DNA from: JAUYQR01 sp963822435
Lineage (GTDB): Bacteria > Pseudomonadota > Alphaproteobacteria > Rhodobacterales > Rhodobacteraceae
Reading direction: 5' to 3'
Assembly (NCBI GenBank): GCA_963822435.1
Contig: CAWGHN010000004.1
Coordinates: 1,116,001 to 1,180,000, forward strand
DNA: 64,000 nt
Shown: piece by piece, positions 26,794 to 34,654 of the stretch
Numbering within the stretch: the first letter of the stretch is position 1
Layout: the number at the start of each line of letters is the position of its first letter
Made by a program: the position numbers and the translations under genes
Notes under the pieces: generated by a model
What the model saw: only the letters and a program-made list of their open reading frames with translations
Database searches by the model: none
Told to the model about the DNA's origin: nothing

Positions 26794-27725
26794 TTGACCC
26801 ACCTTTCGCGGATCGTGCCGAGGATGCCTTTCGGTGCAAAAAGCACAAGGGCGACGAGTGCCGCGCCGACGAGGAAGAGATAGGCCGAAGTGAGGCCCGA
26901 CGTCGCCTCGATCAGGGTGAACATCAGGGCCGCGCCAAGGAACGGGCCGATCACCGTGCCCGCCCCGCCCAGAAGGACGTAGAGCATCGGCAGGATCGAA
27001 TACTGGATGGTGGCAAAGCTGGCACCGACATAGCCGAAGAGGATGGCATAGGCCGCGCCAGAGGCACCGGCATAAAGGCCCGAGATGGTGAGGGCGGTCA
27101 GCTTGATGGTGAAGGGGTTGTAGCCAAGCATCCGGCTGCGGTCCTCGTTCTCGCGCATCGCGACCATCGTGCGACCGAAGGGGGAGCGGACGAGGACGAG
27201 GCAGATCAGCAGGGCAGCGGCGAACAGCAGAAACGCGAACGTGTAGCGGTGGCCGTCAAGGGCAAGGTCGAGGCCGGCGATGCTGCGGCCCGCGGTTTCG
27301 ATCACGAAACCCTCATCGCCGCCGGTGTAGGGGGCAAGGTAGAGGATGGTCAGGTAGCCCGCTTGCGCGAACATCAGCGTGACGATCATGAAGCTGACCC
27401 CGGTGGTGCGCAGTGCCAAGAGGCCAACGGCGGCAGCGACGGCGCCCCCGGCGACTAGGCCGGTGATCAGCGACGGAAGGGCGGTCCATTCCAGCAGGTA
27501 ACTTGGCAGGCCCATGCCATACATCCCGGCGGCGAAGAACAGCGCGTGGCCGAGGCTGAGAAGGCCGGTATACCCGAAGGCGAGGTTGTAACCGATGGCA
27601 AAGACCGCCAGCACCATGATGCGGGCAAGGTTGGTGGCGTAATAGGGCGGCAGCAGGAACTGCGCGGCGTAAAGCGCCGCCAGCAAGGCGAAATGCAGCG
27701 CCCAGACTTTTGGGCCGACCGTCAT
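26781..27725 (-). CDS. Branched-chain amino acid-type ABC transporter permease (LivM-like)
   Basis: The 314-residue inner-membrane permease has about nine hydrophobic segments and the LivM signatures YNLAFGYTGLLSLGHALFFA and AMRENEDRSRMLGYNPFTIK (the coupling helix that contacts the ATPase). The ATG at 27725 overlaps the livH-like stop as ATGA. The open frame continues far upstream in the livH region but without membrane-protein character. With the livH-like gene it forms the translocation path. Confidence 0.93.
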   Translation of the reverse strand: MTVGPKVWALHFALLAALYAAQFLLPPYYATNLARIMVLAVFAIGYNLAFGYTGLLSLGHALFFAAGMYGMGLPSYLLEWTALPSLITGLVAGGAVAAAVGLLALRTTGVSFMIVTLMFAQAGYLTILYLAPYTGGDEGFVIETAGRSIAGLDLALDGHRYTFAFLLFAAALLICLVLVRSPFGRTMVAMRENEDRSRMLGYNPFTIKLTALTISGLYAGASGAAYAILFGYVGASFATIQYSILPMLYVLLGGAGTVIGPFLGAALMFTLIEATSGLTSAYLFLVGAALVALVLFAPKGILGTIRERWVKWLP

Positions 27726-28600
27726 GCCTTGGCCCCAAACAGGCCCTGCGGGCGGAACACAAGCACCATCGCGACAAGGAGCGTGGCGATGATCTTGGCC
27801 AGCGTGGGTGAGAACATCATCGAGATCACGCCGTCGGACAGGCCGATGAAGAGCGCGGCGATGACGGTGCCGCGAAGCGACCCGAGGCCGCCGATGATGA
27901 CCACGATGAACGACAAAAGGAGCGGATCGCCTCCCATCAGGTAATGCGCCTGCTGGATCGGGACGATGAGCACTCCTGCCAAGGCGGCAAGCCCAGCACC
28001 GAAGGCGAAGGTGCCCATGTAGACGCGGTCGACGTTGATGCCGAAACTTTGCGCTGTCGTGCGGTCCACTTGCGTGGCGCGCATGATCAGGCCGGCGCGG
28101 GTGCGGGTCATGATCGCCCAGAGGCCGAGGAGGACGAGGACGGCGGCGAGGATCACGAAAAGCTTGTAGCCGGAGTAGCCGAACCACGGCAATTGGATGC
28201 GCCACTCGAAAGGTGCGGTCACGGGGTTTGCGTTCGGTCCATATAAGCTGAGCGTGGCCTGCTGGATCATGTACAGAAGGCCGATCGTGGCGACGATGGT
28301 TGCTTCGGGATCGTAGTTCAAACGCTTCAGGATCAGCGCGTCGGCGGCAGCGGCGAGGGCCGCGACGAGAAGCGGTGCGATGACCAAGGCGGCGGCGAAG
28401 GCCACGGCGGGTGGGCCGGGCATGAAGGCCGCAACCGCCCAGGCGATCACGGCGCCAAGCATGTAGAATTCACCGTGGGCGACGTTCACCACGCGCATCA
28501 CGCCAAAGACCAGGCTGAGGCCGGAGGCGGCCAGCGCAAGAACGGCGGCGGTCACCATGCCCTCCATCAGGGCCAAAAGCAGGAACGGTCCAAAGGCCAT
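27722..28600 (-). CDS. Branched-chain amino acid-type ABC transporter permease (LivH-like)
   Basis: The 292-residue permease carries the family sequences VTAAVLALAASGLSLVFGVM, VNVAHGEFYMLGAVIAW, RATQVDRTTAQSFGINVDRV (coupling helix) and SFIVVIIGGLGSLRGTVIAA. It lies between the binding-protein gene, 206 bp upstream across a repeat element, and the livM-like gene, which it overlaps by four bases. The gap to the binding protein is filled by a family C element, so the transporter operon has probably been invaded by it. Confidence 0.93.
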   Translation of the reverse strand: MAFGPFLLLALMEGMVTAAVLALAASGLSLVFGVMRVVNVAHGEFYMLGAVIAWAVAAFMPGPPAVAFAAALVIAPLLVAALAAAADALILKRLNYDPEATIVATIGLLYMIQQATLSLYGPNANPVTAPFEWRIQLPWFGYSGYKLFVILAAVLVLLGLWAIMTRTRAGLIMRATQVDRTTAQSFGINVDRVYMGTFAFGAGLAALAGVLIVPIQQAHYLMGGDPLLLSFIVVIIGGLGSLRGTVIAALFIGLSDGVISMMFSPTLAKIIATLLVAMVLVFRPQGLFGAKA

Positions 28601-28656
28601 GCGTCAGGCCGCCTGCGCAACAGAAGCGAGGTCCGCAGGCGCCGGGCGCGCAGGTA

Positions 28657-28775
28657 GGGGCGCTTCCCTCCCCCCCTTGTGGGGGAGGGAGAGGGAGGGG
28701 GGGATGGCGGCGGAGGGTGCCGTGAACGGAGCCCCCCACCCCTCTCCCCTCCCCACGAGGGGGAGGGGAAGCGCC
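28657..28775. repeat. C/G-rich hairpin element, family C, copy 2
   Basis: The element is about 119 bp and lies between the binding-protein and livH-like genes. The outer ends are inverted repeats: GGGCGCTTCCCTCCCCCC on the left and GGGGGAGGGGAAGCGCC on the right. Internal hairpins are CCCTCCCCC/GGGGGAGGG and CCCCTCCCC/GGGGAGGGG. The right half matches copy 1 (23269-23371, opposite strand). It encodes nothing and resembles a small non-autonomous hairpin element. Confidence 0.7.
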
Positions 28776-28806
28776 TGTGCCTGTGGCGTCATCGGTTGCG
28801 AACCTG

Positions 28807-30087
28807 TCAGAACGACGTCGCCGTGTAGTCGACCGTATCCTCATAGGCGCCGTCAGCCATGGAGGTCTGGTGCACGCGCACCAGCTTGCCGCCCTGCACC
28901 TGACTGATGTTCTGGGTGCCGAACACCTGATGGGTCTTGCCGTTGAACATCTTGGCACCTTGCGGGCGTTCGATGCCGTAGGGCATATCGGACATCGCCT
29001 CCATCGCCTCGACCAGTTTCTGGCGGTCGGCGGGGCCGGTGTAGGCGGACGCCTCCATCGCGGCTTTCAGGAAGAAGAGCGTCTCCCAGGTCGAGAACAT
29101 GTGGCTGTAGGTCGACACGTCGGCGGCGTCGCTGACGCTTGCGCCGTTGTCATCAACGCCGACTGCGGCGCGGTAGGCGGCTTCGTGTTCGCCCGCATCT
29201 GCGGGTTTGACGCGGTTGTGCGCCTCCCAGAAATACGAACCTTCAAGGAATTCAAGGCCGGGGGTGGCGGTGTCGACCGCCTCGAGGCTGTCGATGAAGC
29301 CGAACATCGCGGGCTTGGCGCCGGAGCCGTAGAATTCACCCAGTTCCTTGACGAAGGTCAGCACGGCCGGGCCGACCATGACGTGATAAAGCACCTCGGT
29401 TTCCGCCGGGATCTGCGGGAAGTAGCGGGTGAACGAGGTTTCGGTCGGGGGAATGGCGATCTGGGCGATCACCTCGCCGCCTTGTGCGGCCATTGCGGCG
29501 GTGAAGAAATCGCGGTGGTCATGGCCGAAGGCGAAATCCGGGAAGATCATCGTGACCTTCTTGCCGAGGTTGGCGCTGACCCACGGTGCCATCGAGGCAA
29601 TTTGGCTGCGCACATCGGTGATGCCGGGTTGCAGCGTCCAGCGGTTCAGCATGCCGGAGGCGACGTGGTAGCCTTCGGAGCAGACGAGGTAAGGCACCTT
29701 CAACTCACCCGCGCGCGGGGCGGAGCCGATCACGACATGGGAAAAGAGCGTGCCCATAACCACATCGCAACCGGCCTGAACGGTGAGTTTTTCTACCACC
29801 TCGGAGCCGCGCTTGGGATCGGTCGCGTCATCCTCGAACACGATTTCGACCGGGCGACCGTTGATGCCGCCGCCGTCATTGATCAGCTTCAGCGCGGCTT
29901 GTGCGGTGCGTTCGTACCAGCGCCCGTAAGACGCGCCGATGCCGGTGCGATGCAACTGGAAGCCGACCTTGAGGGGTGCGGCCTGCGCGCCGACAAAGCC
30001 GGGCATGGCGACGACGGCAAGACCCGCCGCGCCGGCCTTCAGAAGGCCGCGGCGGGTGGGGGTGTAAAGCGAGGTCCGGGGTGTCAT
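28807..30087 (-). CDS. ABC transporter substrate-binding protein (LivJ/K type) with Tat signal
   Basis: The 426-residue periplasmic protein starts MTPRTSLYTPTRRGLLKAG, a twin-arginine signal with cleavage near VGAQA, so it is exported folded. The mature part is a periplasmic-binding type 1 fold: KVGFQLHRTGIGASYGRWYE, KLINDGGGINGRPVEIVFED, and YLVCSEGYHVASG. Proteins of this branch bind amides, urea, amino acids or aromatic acids, so the family alone does not name the ligand. It heads the transporter genes of the series and follows the unknown membrane protein by 89 bp. Confidence 0.9.
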   Translation of the reverse strand: MTPRTSLYTPTRRGLLKAGAAGLAVVAMPGFVGAQAAPLKVGFQLHRTGIGASYGRWYERTAQAALKLINDGGGINGRPVEIVFEDDATDPKRGSEVVEKLTVQAGCDVVMGTLFSHVVIGSAPRAGELKVPYLVCSEGYHVASGMLNRWTLQPGITDVRSQIASMAPWVSANLGKKVTMIFPDFAFGHDHRDFFTAAMAAQGGEVIAQIAIPPTETSFTRYFPQIPAETEVLYHVMVGPAVLTFVKELGEFYGSGAKPAMFGFIDSLEAVDTATPGLEFLEGSYFWEAHNRVKPADAGEHEAAYRAAVGVDDNGASVSDAADVSTYSHMFSTWETLFFLKAAMEASAYTGPADRQKLVEAMEAMSDMPYGIERPQGAKMFNGKTHQVFGTQNISQVQGGKLVRVHQTSMADGAYEDTVDYTATSF

Positions 30088-30176
30088 GTCTGTCTCTCTC
30101 CACTGTTGCGGGCCTCTCTGACGGAGGCTGATCGTCGGTCAAGGGTGGGCGGGATGCCCGAAGTTGTCCACTGATT

Positions 30177-31586
30177 TCATCCGGTTCTGGCGGTGGACAG
30201 CAGCCAGAGACCAAGCACGGTATAGGAAATCATCAGAACGGTCAGCGGCAGGTGGGCCACGGGTCGTGCGCCCTGCCCCGCCAGTTTCAGCGCCAGCACC
30301 ACCGCCAGCAGATGCGCACCAAGGATGGCAGCAAACTGCGCGGCGTAGATCAGGGGCATCACCGTGGGGTCGGTGAGAAACCCGAACGAGACGTAGAAGG
30401 GCGGCAGGCCAAGCCAGGCGTCGCCCACGAAGAACGGGTCGTTCAGGGCGGCCAGGGTGTATTGGCCGGCCGTCAGCAGCATCACGAGGTAATGCGCGGC
30501 GTGGTAACCTGCGGCGATCGCAAGGAACGACAGCATCACCGGACCGGTGGCAAAGCTCGCGCCGCCAAGGCGGCGGCCAAGAGCGATGACACCAAGGATC
30601 AGCGTCAGGGTCAGCACCCAGACGGCCATCAGCCCGACGGTATTTGCCAGCACCACACCGGAACGTCCGGTGGGTTCCAACGGGTTTTCCCCGATCAGTG
30701 CCTGCCACCAGAACGTGTTGGCCAGCCCATCGAAAGTGAGAGCGGCGAGGGCCAGGGTGACAAAGATGATGGCCGAAGGGCCAAGCGGCGGCAGGGTCAG
30801 CACCTGTGCGCCGGGCCAGCCTGCCATCAGCTTCGCGCGCGGTCCGTCAAGGCGCAGCCAGAACGGCGCGACCTTGGCGATCATGCCGAAAAGAACGGTG
30901 AGGAACTCGCCCTGTTCCAGCCAATCGTCGCCTTCCAGAACCGCAAGGCTGAAGATCACCGCCCAGTAAGCCAGCGCCGTCCGCGCCAGAACGGCGGGAT
31001 CGTCCGGCGACAGCGACACCATCTGGAACCAGACGAACCCCGCGTAGCCGAGGATCGCGGGAAGATGGCCGAACCGGGCAAGGCCGATCCTGCCGCTGCG
31101 ACCGATAAGCGTGCGCGCAATACGGACCGGACCAGTCCAGGGGTTGATCGGGCGCCAGAGGTTGCCCATCAGCATCGAGCCCAAGGGAACGGCGATCCAG
31201 ACCCCGGTCCAGAACACCAGCGTCATCAGGTTGTGCATCGGATCGCGGCTGCCGAAAAGGCCGATGAGGATCAGGCCGAGAAACCCCAGAAAGCCCATGT
31301 AGGATGAGACCGCGACCGGGACCAGAACCCGTCGTTCCAGCAGCATGACCGGGGTCAAACTTGGCAGGCGATGCGACAGCGCCCCGAGGACCGCGGTCAG
31401 GCCGACGGTAAGGGCGGCCCCGGTGATGTAGTGCCCGGTCGGCAGGGTCAGGATCACCGAAGGCGGCAGGGCGCAGGCGAAGGCGGTTCCGCAGGTCAGT
31501 GCGAGGCCAACACCGGCACAGCCAAGAATTCGCGAGAATTCCTGGCAAAGTCTTTCAAGGCCATGAAAGCCCCGGCGCATGGTCAC
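30177..31586 (-). CDS. Polytopic membrane protein of unknown function
   Basis: The 469-residue product has some 12 hydrophobic segments with a few conserved-looking polar spots: RDPMHNLMTLVFWTGVWIAV, NLWRPINPWTGP, LSPDDPAVLARTALAYW and GYHAAHYLVMLL with two His in a membrane segment. I cannot place it in a transporter family. The start is a GTG at 31586 overlapping the upstream stop as GTGA (or the ATG at 31580), so it is translationally coupled to the DUF1185 gene. Its place between the enzymes and the importer suggests a second transport or redox role in the same pathway, which is inference. Confidence 0.85.
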   Translation of the reverse strand: MTMRRGFHGLERLCQEFSRILGCAGVGLALTCGTAFACALPPSVILTLPTGHYITGAALTVGLTAVLGALSHRLPSLTPVMLLERRVLVPVAVSSYMGFLGFLGLILIGLFGSRDPMHNLMTLVFWTGVWIAVPLGSMLMGNLWRPINPWTGPVRIARTLIGRSGRIGLARFGHLPAILGYAGFVWFQMVSLSPDDPAVLARTALAYWAVIFSLAVLEGDDWLEQGEFLTVLFGMIAKVAPFWLRLDGPRAKLMAGWPGAQVLTLPPLGPSAIIFVTLALAALTFDGLANTFWWQALIGENPLEPTGRSGVVLANTVGLMAVWVLTLTLILGVIALGRRLGGASFATGPVMLSFLAIAAGYHAAHYLVMLLTAGQYTLAALNDPFFVGDAWLGLPPFYVSFGFLTDPTVMPLIYAAQFAAILGAHLLAVVLALKLAGQGARPVAHLPLTVLMISYTVLGLWLLSTARTG

Positions 31587-32164
31587 CGCAAACCATCCTC
31601 CCCCTTGACCTGATCCACCTCAAGCCCACCCATCCGGCTGTGCACGCGGCCGCCCCGCGCCATTGCAAGCGCAAAAAGCACCTCGTTCGCCCGCGGACCA
31701 TCTTCGCAAGATATTGTAATGACGTCGAAACGCGACCGAACATAGGCCGCGTTAAGATGGCCGAGCGGCACATCAAGCGTGGCGCCCATGCCGCCAACCT
31801 TCATCGCCGAGGGGACGATCGCGCGACACTCGCCCAGCCGGTCACGCATCCCGTAGCCGCCCGAAACGTGCCAGATCGCGCCATGTTCATGCTCGCCGTT
31901 CTCGCCCACGATGGCGCCCTTGCCATAGGCGTCGATGCCCGCCCGCCCGCCCAGCGCCGCGACGAGCCGGTCAGTGAGGCTGAGCGCAAGGGGTTTCAGC
32001 GCCTCCATCGCCGGTTGCAGGTCGGGCTCGTAGCGGCCGGCGAAGGGGTTGGCGCAGATCGCGTAGACCGCGCCTTTCAGGGCGGGCTGCGTGGCGACCG
32101 GGCCACCTTCGTGGAAGATGTCCTCGACCTGCAGGACGATCTTGCGAATGGTAAAGTCAGACAT
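31583..32164 (-). CDS. Amino acid synthesis family protein (DUF1185)
   Basis: The 193-residue product matches the DUF1185/AA_synth family: IRKIVLQVEDIFHEGGP at the start, GKGAIVGENGEHEHGAIWH in the middle, and PSAMKVGGMGATLDVPLGH near the end. A structure from Bordetella exists for the family and suggested a role linked to amino acid synthesis, but no reaction is proven. The conserved GEHEHG with two acids and two His could be catalytic or metal-binding (inference). The start ATG at 32164 overlaps the end of the UPF0280 gene by eight bases, so the two are coupled. Confidence 0.88.
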   Translation of the reverse strand: MSDFTIRKIVLQVEDIFHEGGPVATQPALKGAVYAICANPFAGRYEPDLQPAMEALKPLALSLTDRLVAALGGRAGIDAYGKGAIVGENGEHEHGAIWHVSGGYGMRDRLGECRAIVPSAMKVGGMGATLDVPLGHLNAAYVRSRFDVITISCEDGPRANEVLFALAMARGGRVHSRMGGLEVDQVKGEDGLR

Positions 32165-32993
32165 GCGCGGGCTCCGGTGCGGGGAGGAATTGCGGGCCAG
32201 TGACTTGAACCGCAGAATGCAGGAAAATTGCCGCGGAATCAATGAGCTGCCGGGCGCGAAAGGCTTCGGCCGCCCTGAGGCCGCCGGCGATTGCGGTGGC
32301 GATTTCGGCAGGGGTCAGCGGGCCGACGGCGGTGGTGACGAGACGGTCGCCGAGGTCCGTGTCAGCTTGCAGGGTATTTGCCGGGCGGCGGATGACGGCC
32401 GGGTGCCGCGGAAGGTCGACGGCATTGGCGATCATGGTCGCGGCCGCATCCGCCATCGCGGCGGTCCGGGCCACCACTGTCACCGCATCGGCGATGCCGA
32501 GGGACCAGCTTCGCCCGCGCCAGCCGGATGTGGCGATGCCGCGCGAGGGGTCTTCATGGCGCAGGGTCAGCGCCCCCTGCCCTTCGGCCATAGCACAGGT
32601 AAAACTTTGGTTTTGCTCCATAAAAATCGCGATATCGCCACCGTTATTGACGTATGCCTTGCGGATTCCGGGGCCGACGAGGGCGGCAAGAACCTCCTCC
32701 GCAACGGCCCCTGCGACAGCCGCCATCGGCGTGATGAACGCCGGGCGGAACGGCGCCACCGCGCGTGCCATTCGCTGTGCGATGACGCCGGTTGGAGCGC
32801 CATCGACGCTGCGCAAAAGCGGCAGTTCGGCGACGAGTTCGACGAGCACCGTCTCGAACCGCCGCGCCACACGGTGGTAAGCCTGGGCGACCGCCCCGGC
32901 CTCTCCCCATGCCTCGATGATGAGGTCGATCGGCCCGTGCTGGAGGTGCTGGCGACCGTCTGGCAAGCGTCTGGCAAAGGTATGGCAGTTCAT
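32157..32993 (-). CDS. UPF0280 family protein (ApbE-like)
   Basis: The 278-residue protein belongs to UPF0280, a stand-alone branch related to the ApbE flavin transferases. The relation shows in VNNGGDIAIF and in LGIADAVTVVARTAAMADAA, which parallels the ApbE motif around its magnesium-binding Asp/Thr. It has no signal peptide, unlike periplasmic ApbE, so it would act in the cytoplasm. Its job in this series is unknown: it might attach or process a flavin cofactor for one of the redox enzymes. The ribosome site AAGGG is supplied by the tail of the family B repeat just upstream. Confidence 0.87.
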   Translation of the reverse strand: MNCHTFARRLPDGRQHLQHGPIDLIIEAWGEAGAVAQAYHRVARRFETVLVELVAELPLLRSVDGAPTGVIAQRMARAVAPFRPAFITPMAAVAGAVAEEVLAALVGPGIRKAYVNNGGDIAIFMEQNQSFTCAMAEGQGALTLRHEDPSRGIATSGWRGRSWSLGIADAVTVVARTAAMADAAATMIANAVDLPRHPAVIRRPANTLQADTDLGDRLVTTAVGPLTPAEIATAIAGGLRAAEAFRARQLIDSAAIFLHSAVQVTGPQFLPAPEPAHV

Positions 32994-33004
32994 CCGGCTT
33001 GCCC

Positions 33005-33083
33005 TTTTGCCAAAGGCTCGGAATCGGAGCCAAGCGGCCCTGACCGCGCGGGCGACCTGAAAGGACCGCGGCGCAGCCGCTCA
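33005..33083 (-). repeat. Post-stop repeat, family B, copy 1
   Basis: On the minus strand the segment starts GAGCGGCTGCGCCGCG (a hairpin), continues GGTCGCCCGCGCGGTCAGG, then GCCGCTTGGCTCCG, and ends TTTGGCAAAAGGGCAAG. It begins 14 bp after the stop of the reductase-like gene, in that gene's direction. Copy 2 at 52045-52133 has the same order of blocks right after a stop codon. Confidence 0.75.
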
Positions 33084-33096
33084 TTTTGACAACCGG

Positions 33097-34554
33097 TCAC
33101 AGCCCGTCACTCCGCCAGGGCTCCAGACGCGCGGCGGTGGGGTATTCGCCACCCTCGGCCATGATCTCGTCAAGGCTGCGCACCGCTGCATCGTGGCCAC
33201 CCATCGCGAGGTAGGCGTCACGCGGCAGAGTGAACTCCAACGGCGCCACCAGCGCGGGCGTCGGCACATAGCCGAAGGCGCCCTTCGGCAGGCGGGTGAC
33301 GTCGACCATGAAGGTGATGCCACCGCCGGGCCAGATGTAACACTCCGCCCCGCCCGAGGTCAGCCGCGTGGCGCCAGATTGCACCGAACGCGTCAGGCGG
33401 ACGGGATTCTTCGTCACCCCGGCGCGCAGGCTGCCCCCTGCGCCGCCCATGAAAAGGACGGTGCAGAGCGAGGGTTCGCAGTTTTCGTCGATCAGCCCGA
33501 CGGTGGCTTTCAGGCTGTCCGGCAGGGGCTGCGGCTGGGGTATCAGCGCATCGTCAAGGGTGTAATAGGCAAATTCCTCGCCCGTGGTCGAGACCATCAG
33601 AAGCCTCAGGCCGGGGCGAGCGCCTTTCTTCGGGTTCCACTCGCCAAGAATGTCGAGGGGATCGGTCAGCTTGGTGCCACCCCAGCCGAGGCCCGGTTCC
33701 GACACGCGGAAATAGCGGCCGGGTGTGGAGCGGTGGCCCTTGATCTTGATGCCGGTCGGTTCCCAGCCCAGCACGCGTCCCGCCTGATGTTCGCTGACCA
33801 CACCGGTGATGTGGTCGTCGACCACCACCACCTCGTCGACCAGCCCGAACCACTGGGATGCGAACATCCCGATCGTCGCCGAGCCGCAGCCCACGCGCAT
33901 CCGCCGTTCGGGCCGGCCATCGACGATGGGCGGCTGGCCCGCCTGCACGGTGACGGTAGAGCCGCCGTCGATCACCAGCGTCACCGCATCGCCGTTGCAC
34001 AGCGCGAGCATGGCGGCACATGTGACGCGGCCCTCGGCCTTGCCGCCACCCGTCAGGTGATGCACCCCGCCAAGCGACAGCATCTGGCTGCCGTATTCGG
34101 CGGTGGTGACATGGCCCACCGGCTCGCCTTCCGCCCGCACCACCGCGCCTTCGGGGCCGAGGAAACGGTCGGTGTCGATCTTCACCTTGACGCCGCAATA
34201 GGAAAAGATCGCCTCGGTGACGACGGTGACCATGTCGGCGCCGTCGACACGGGACGAGACGATGAAGGGCGCGGGCTTGTAGTCCGGGTAGGTGGTGCCG
34301 GAGCCGATGCCGGTGACAGTGGTGTCGGCGGGCATCGGCCCGGGCGCGATGGGGTCGCCGTCCCAGTCGCGCGCGGCGAAGGGCACGATGCGGTGGCCGA
34401 CATCAAGCGCATGGGTCAGCATCACCACGGGATCGGTGCGCACGATGCGGCCCGCGGCATTGGCGTAGCGGTCGCAGGCGCCGGTTTGCCCCGGTGCGAT
34501 GTAGCACATCACCGGGCAGGCATCACAGCGGATCTTGTCAGGCGCTTCGGTCAT
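33097..34554 (-). CDS. 6-hydroxynicotinate reductase-like iron-sulfur protein
   Basis: The 485-residue protein resembles 6-hydroxynicotinate reductase, which in anaerobic nicotinate fermentation reduces 6-hydroxynicotinate to 1,4,5,6-tetrahydro-6-oxonicotinate with ferredoxin. The N-terminus holds four cysteines, Cys10, 13, 17 and 27 (RCDACPVMCYIAPG and GACDRY), fit for one [4Fe-4S] cluster. Further conserved-looking parts are LSLGGVHHLTGGGKAEGR, RRMRVGCGSATIGMF and WGGTKLTDPLDILG. The start at 34554 (MTEAPDK) begins the family match; upstream codons run into a repeat. It sits between the molybdenum hydroxylase and the UPF0280 gene. That it acts on 6-hydroxynicotinate itself here is inference. 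Confidence 0.82.
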   Translation of the reverse strand: MTEAPDKIRCDACPVMCYIAPGQTGACDRYANAAGRIVRTDPVVMLTHALDVGHRIVPFAARDWDGDPIAPGPMPADTTVTGIGSGTTYPDYKPAPFIVSSRVDGADMVTVVTEAIFSYCGVKVKIDTDRFLGPEGAVVRAEGEPVGHVTTAEYGSQMLSLGGVHHLTGGGKAEGRVTCAAMLALCNGDAVTLVIDGGSTVTVQAGQPPIVDGRPERRMRVGCGSATIGMFASQWFGLVDEVVVVDDHITGVVSEHQAGRVLGWEPTGIKIKGHRSTPGRYFRVSEPGLGWGGTKLTDPLDILGEWNPKKGARPGLRLLMVSTTGEEFAYYTLDDALIPQPQPLPDSLKATVGLIDENCEPSLCTVLFMGGAGGSLRAGVTKNPVRLTRSVQSGATRLTSGGAECYIWPGGGITFMVDVTRLPKGAFGYVPTPALVAPLEFTLPRDAYLAMGGHDAAVRSLDEIMAEGGEYPTAARLEPWRSDGL

Positions 34555-34580
34555 CGGACGCACCTTTGGCTGGCGGCGCG

Positions 34581-34631
34581 GCGGGGGTTTTCCACCCCCG
34601 CACCCCCGGAGGATATTTGGCAAAGGGGAAG
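34581..34631 (+). repeat. Dispersed intergenic repeat family A, copy 4
   Basis: The copy has the hairpin GCGGGGG (34581-34587) / CCCCCGC (34595-34601), linker ACCCCCGGAG and tail GATATTTGGCAAAGGGGAAG. It lies in the 100-bp gap between the molybdenum hydroxylase and reductase-like genes, both minus-strand, and reads plus. If it terminated transcription it would split the series; the T run needed for that is absent on the minus strand. Confidence 0.75.
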
Positions 34632-34654
34632 CTGGCGGGGACCATGGGCGGGGA

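Noticed and set aside
21554..30087. Reading the importer as a true branched-chain amino acid transporter
   Set aside because: The family covers amides, urea and aromatic acids too, and fusion with hydantoinase genes in one transcript makes a leucine/isoleucine/valine role unlikely.
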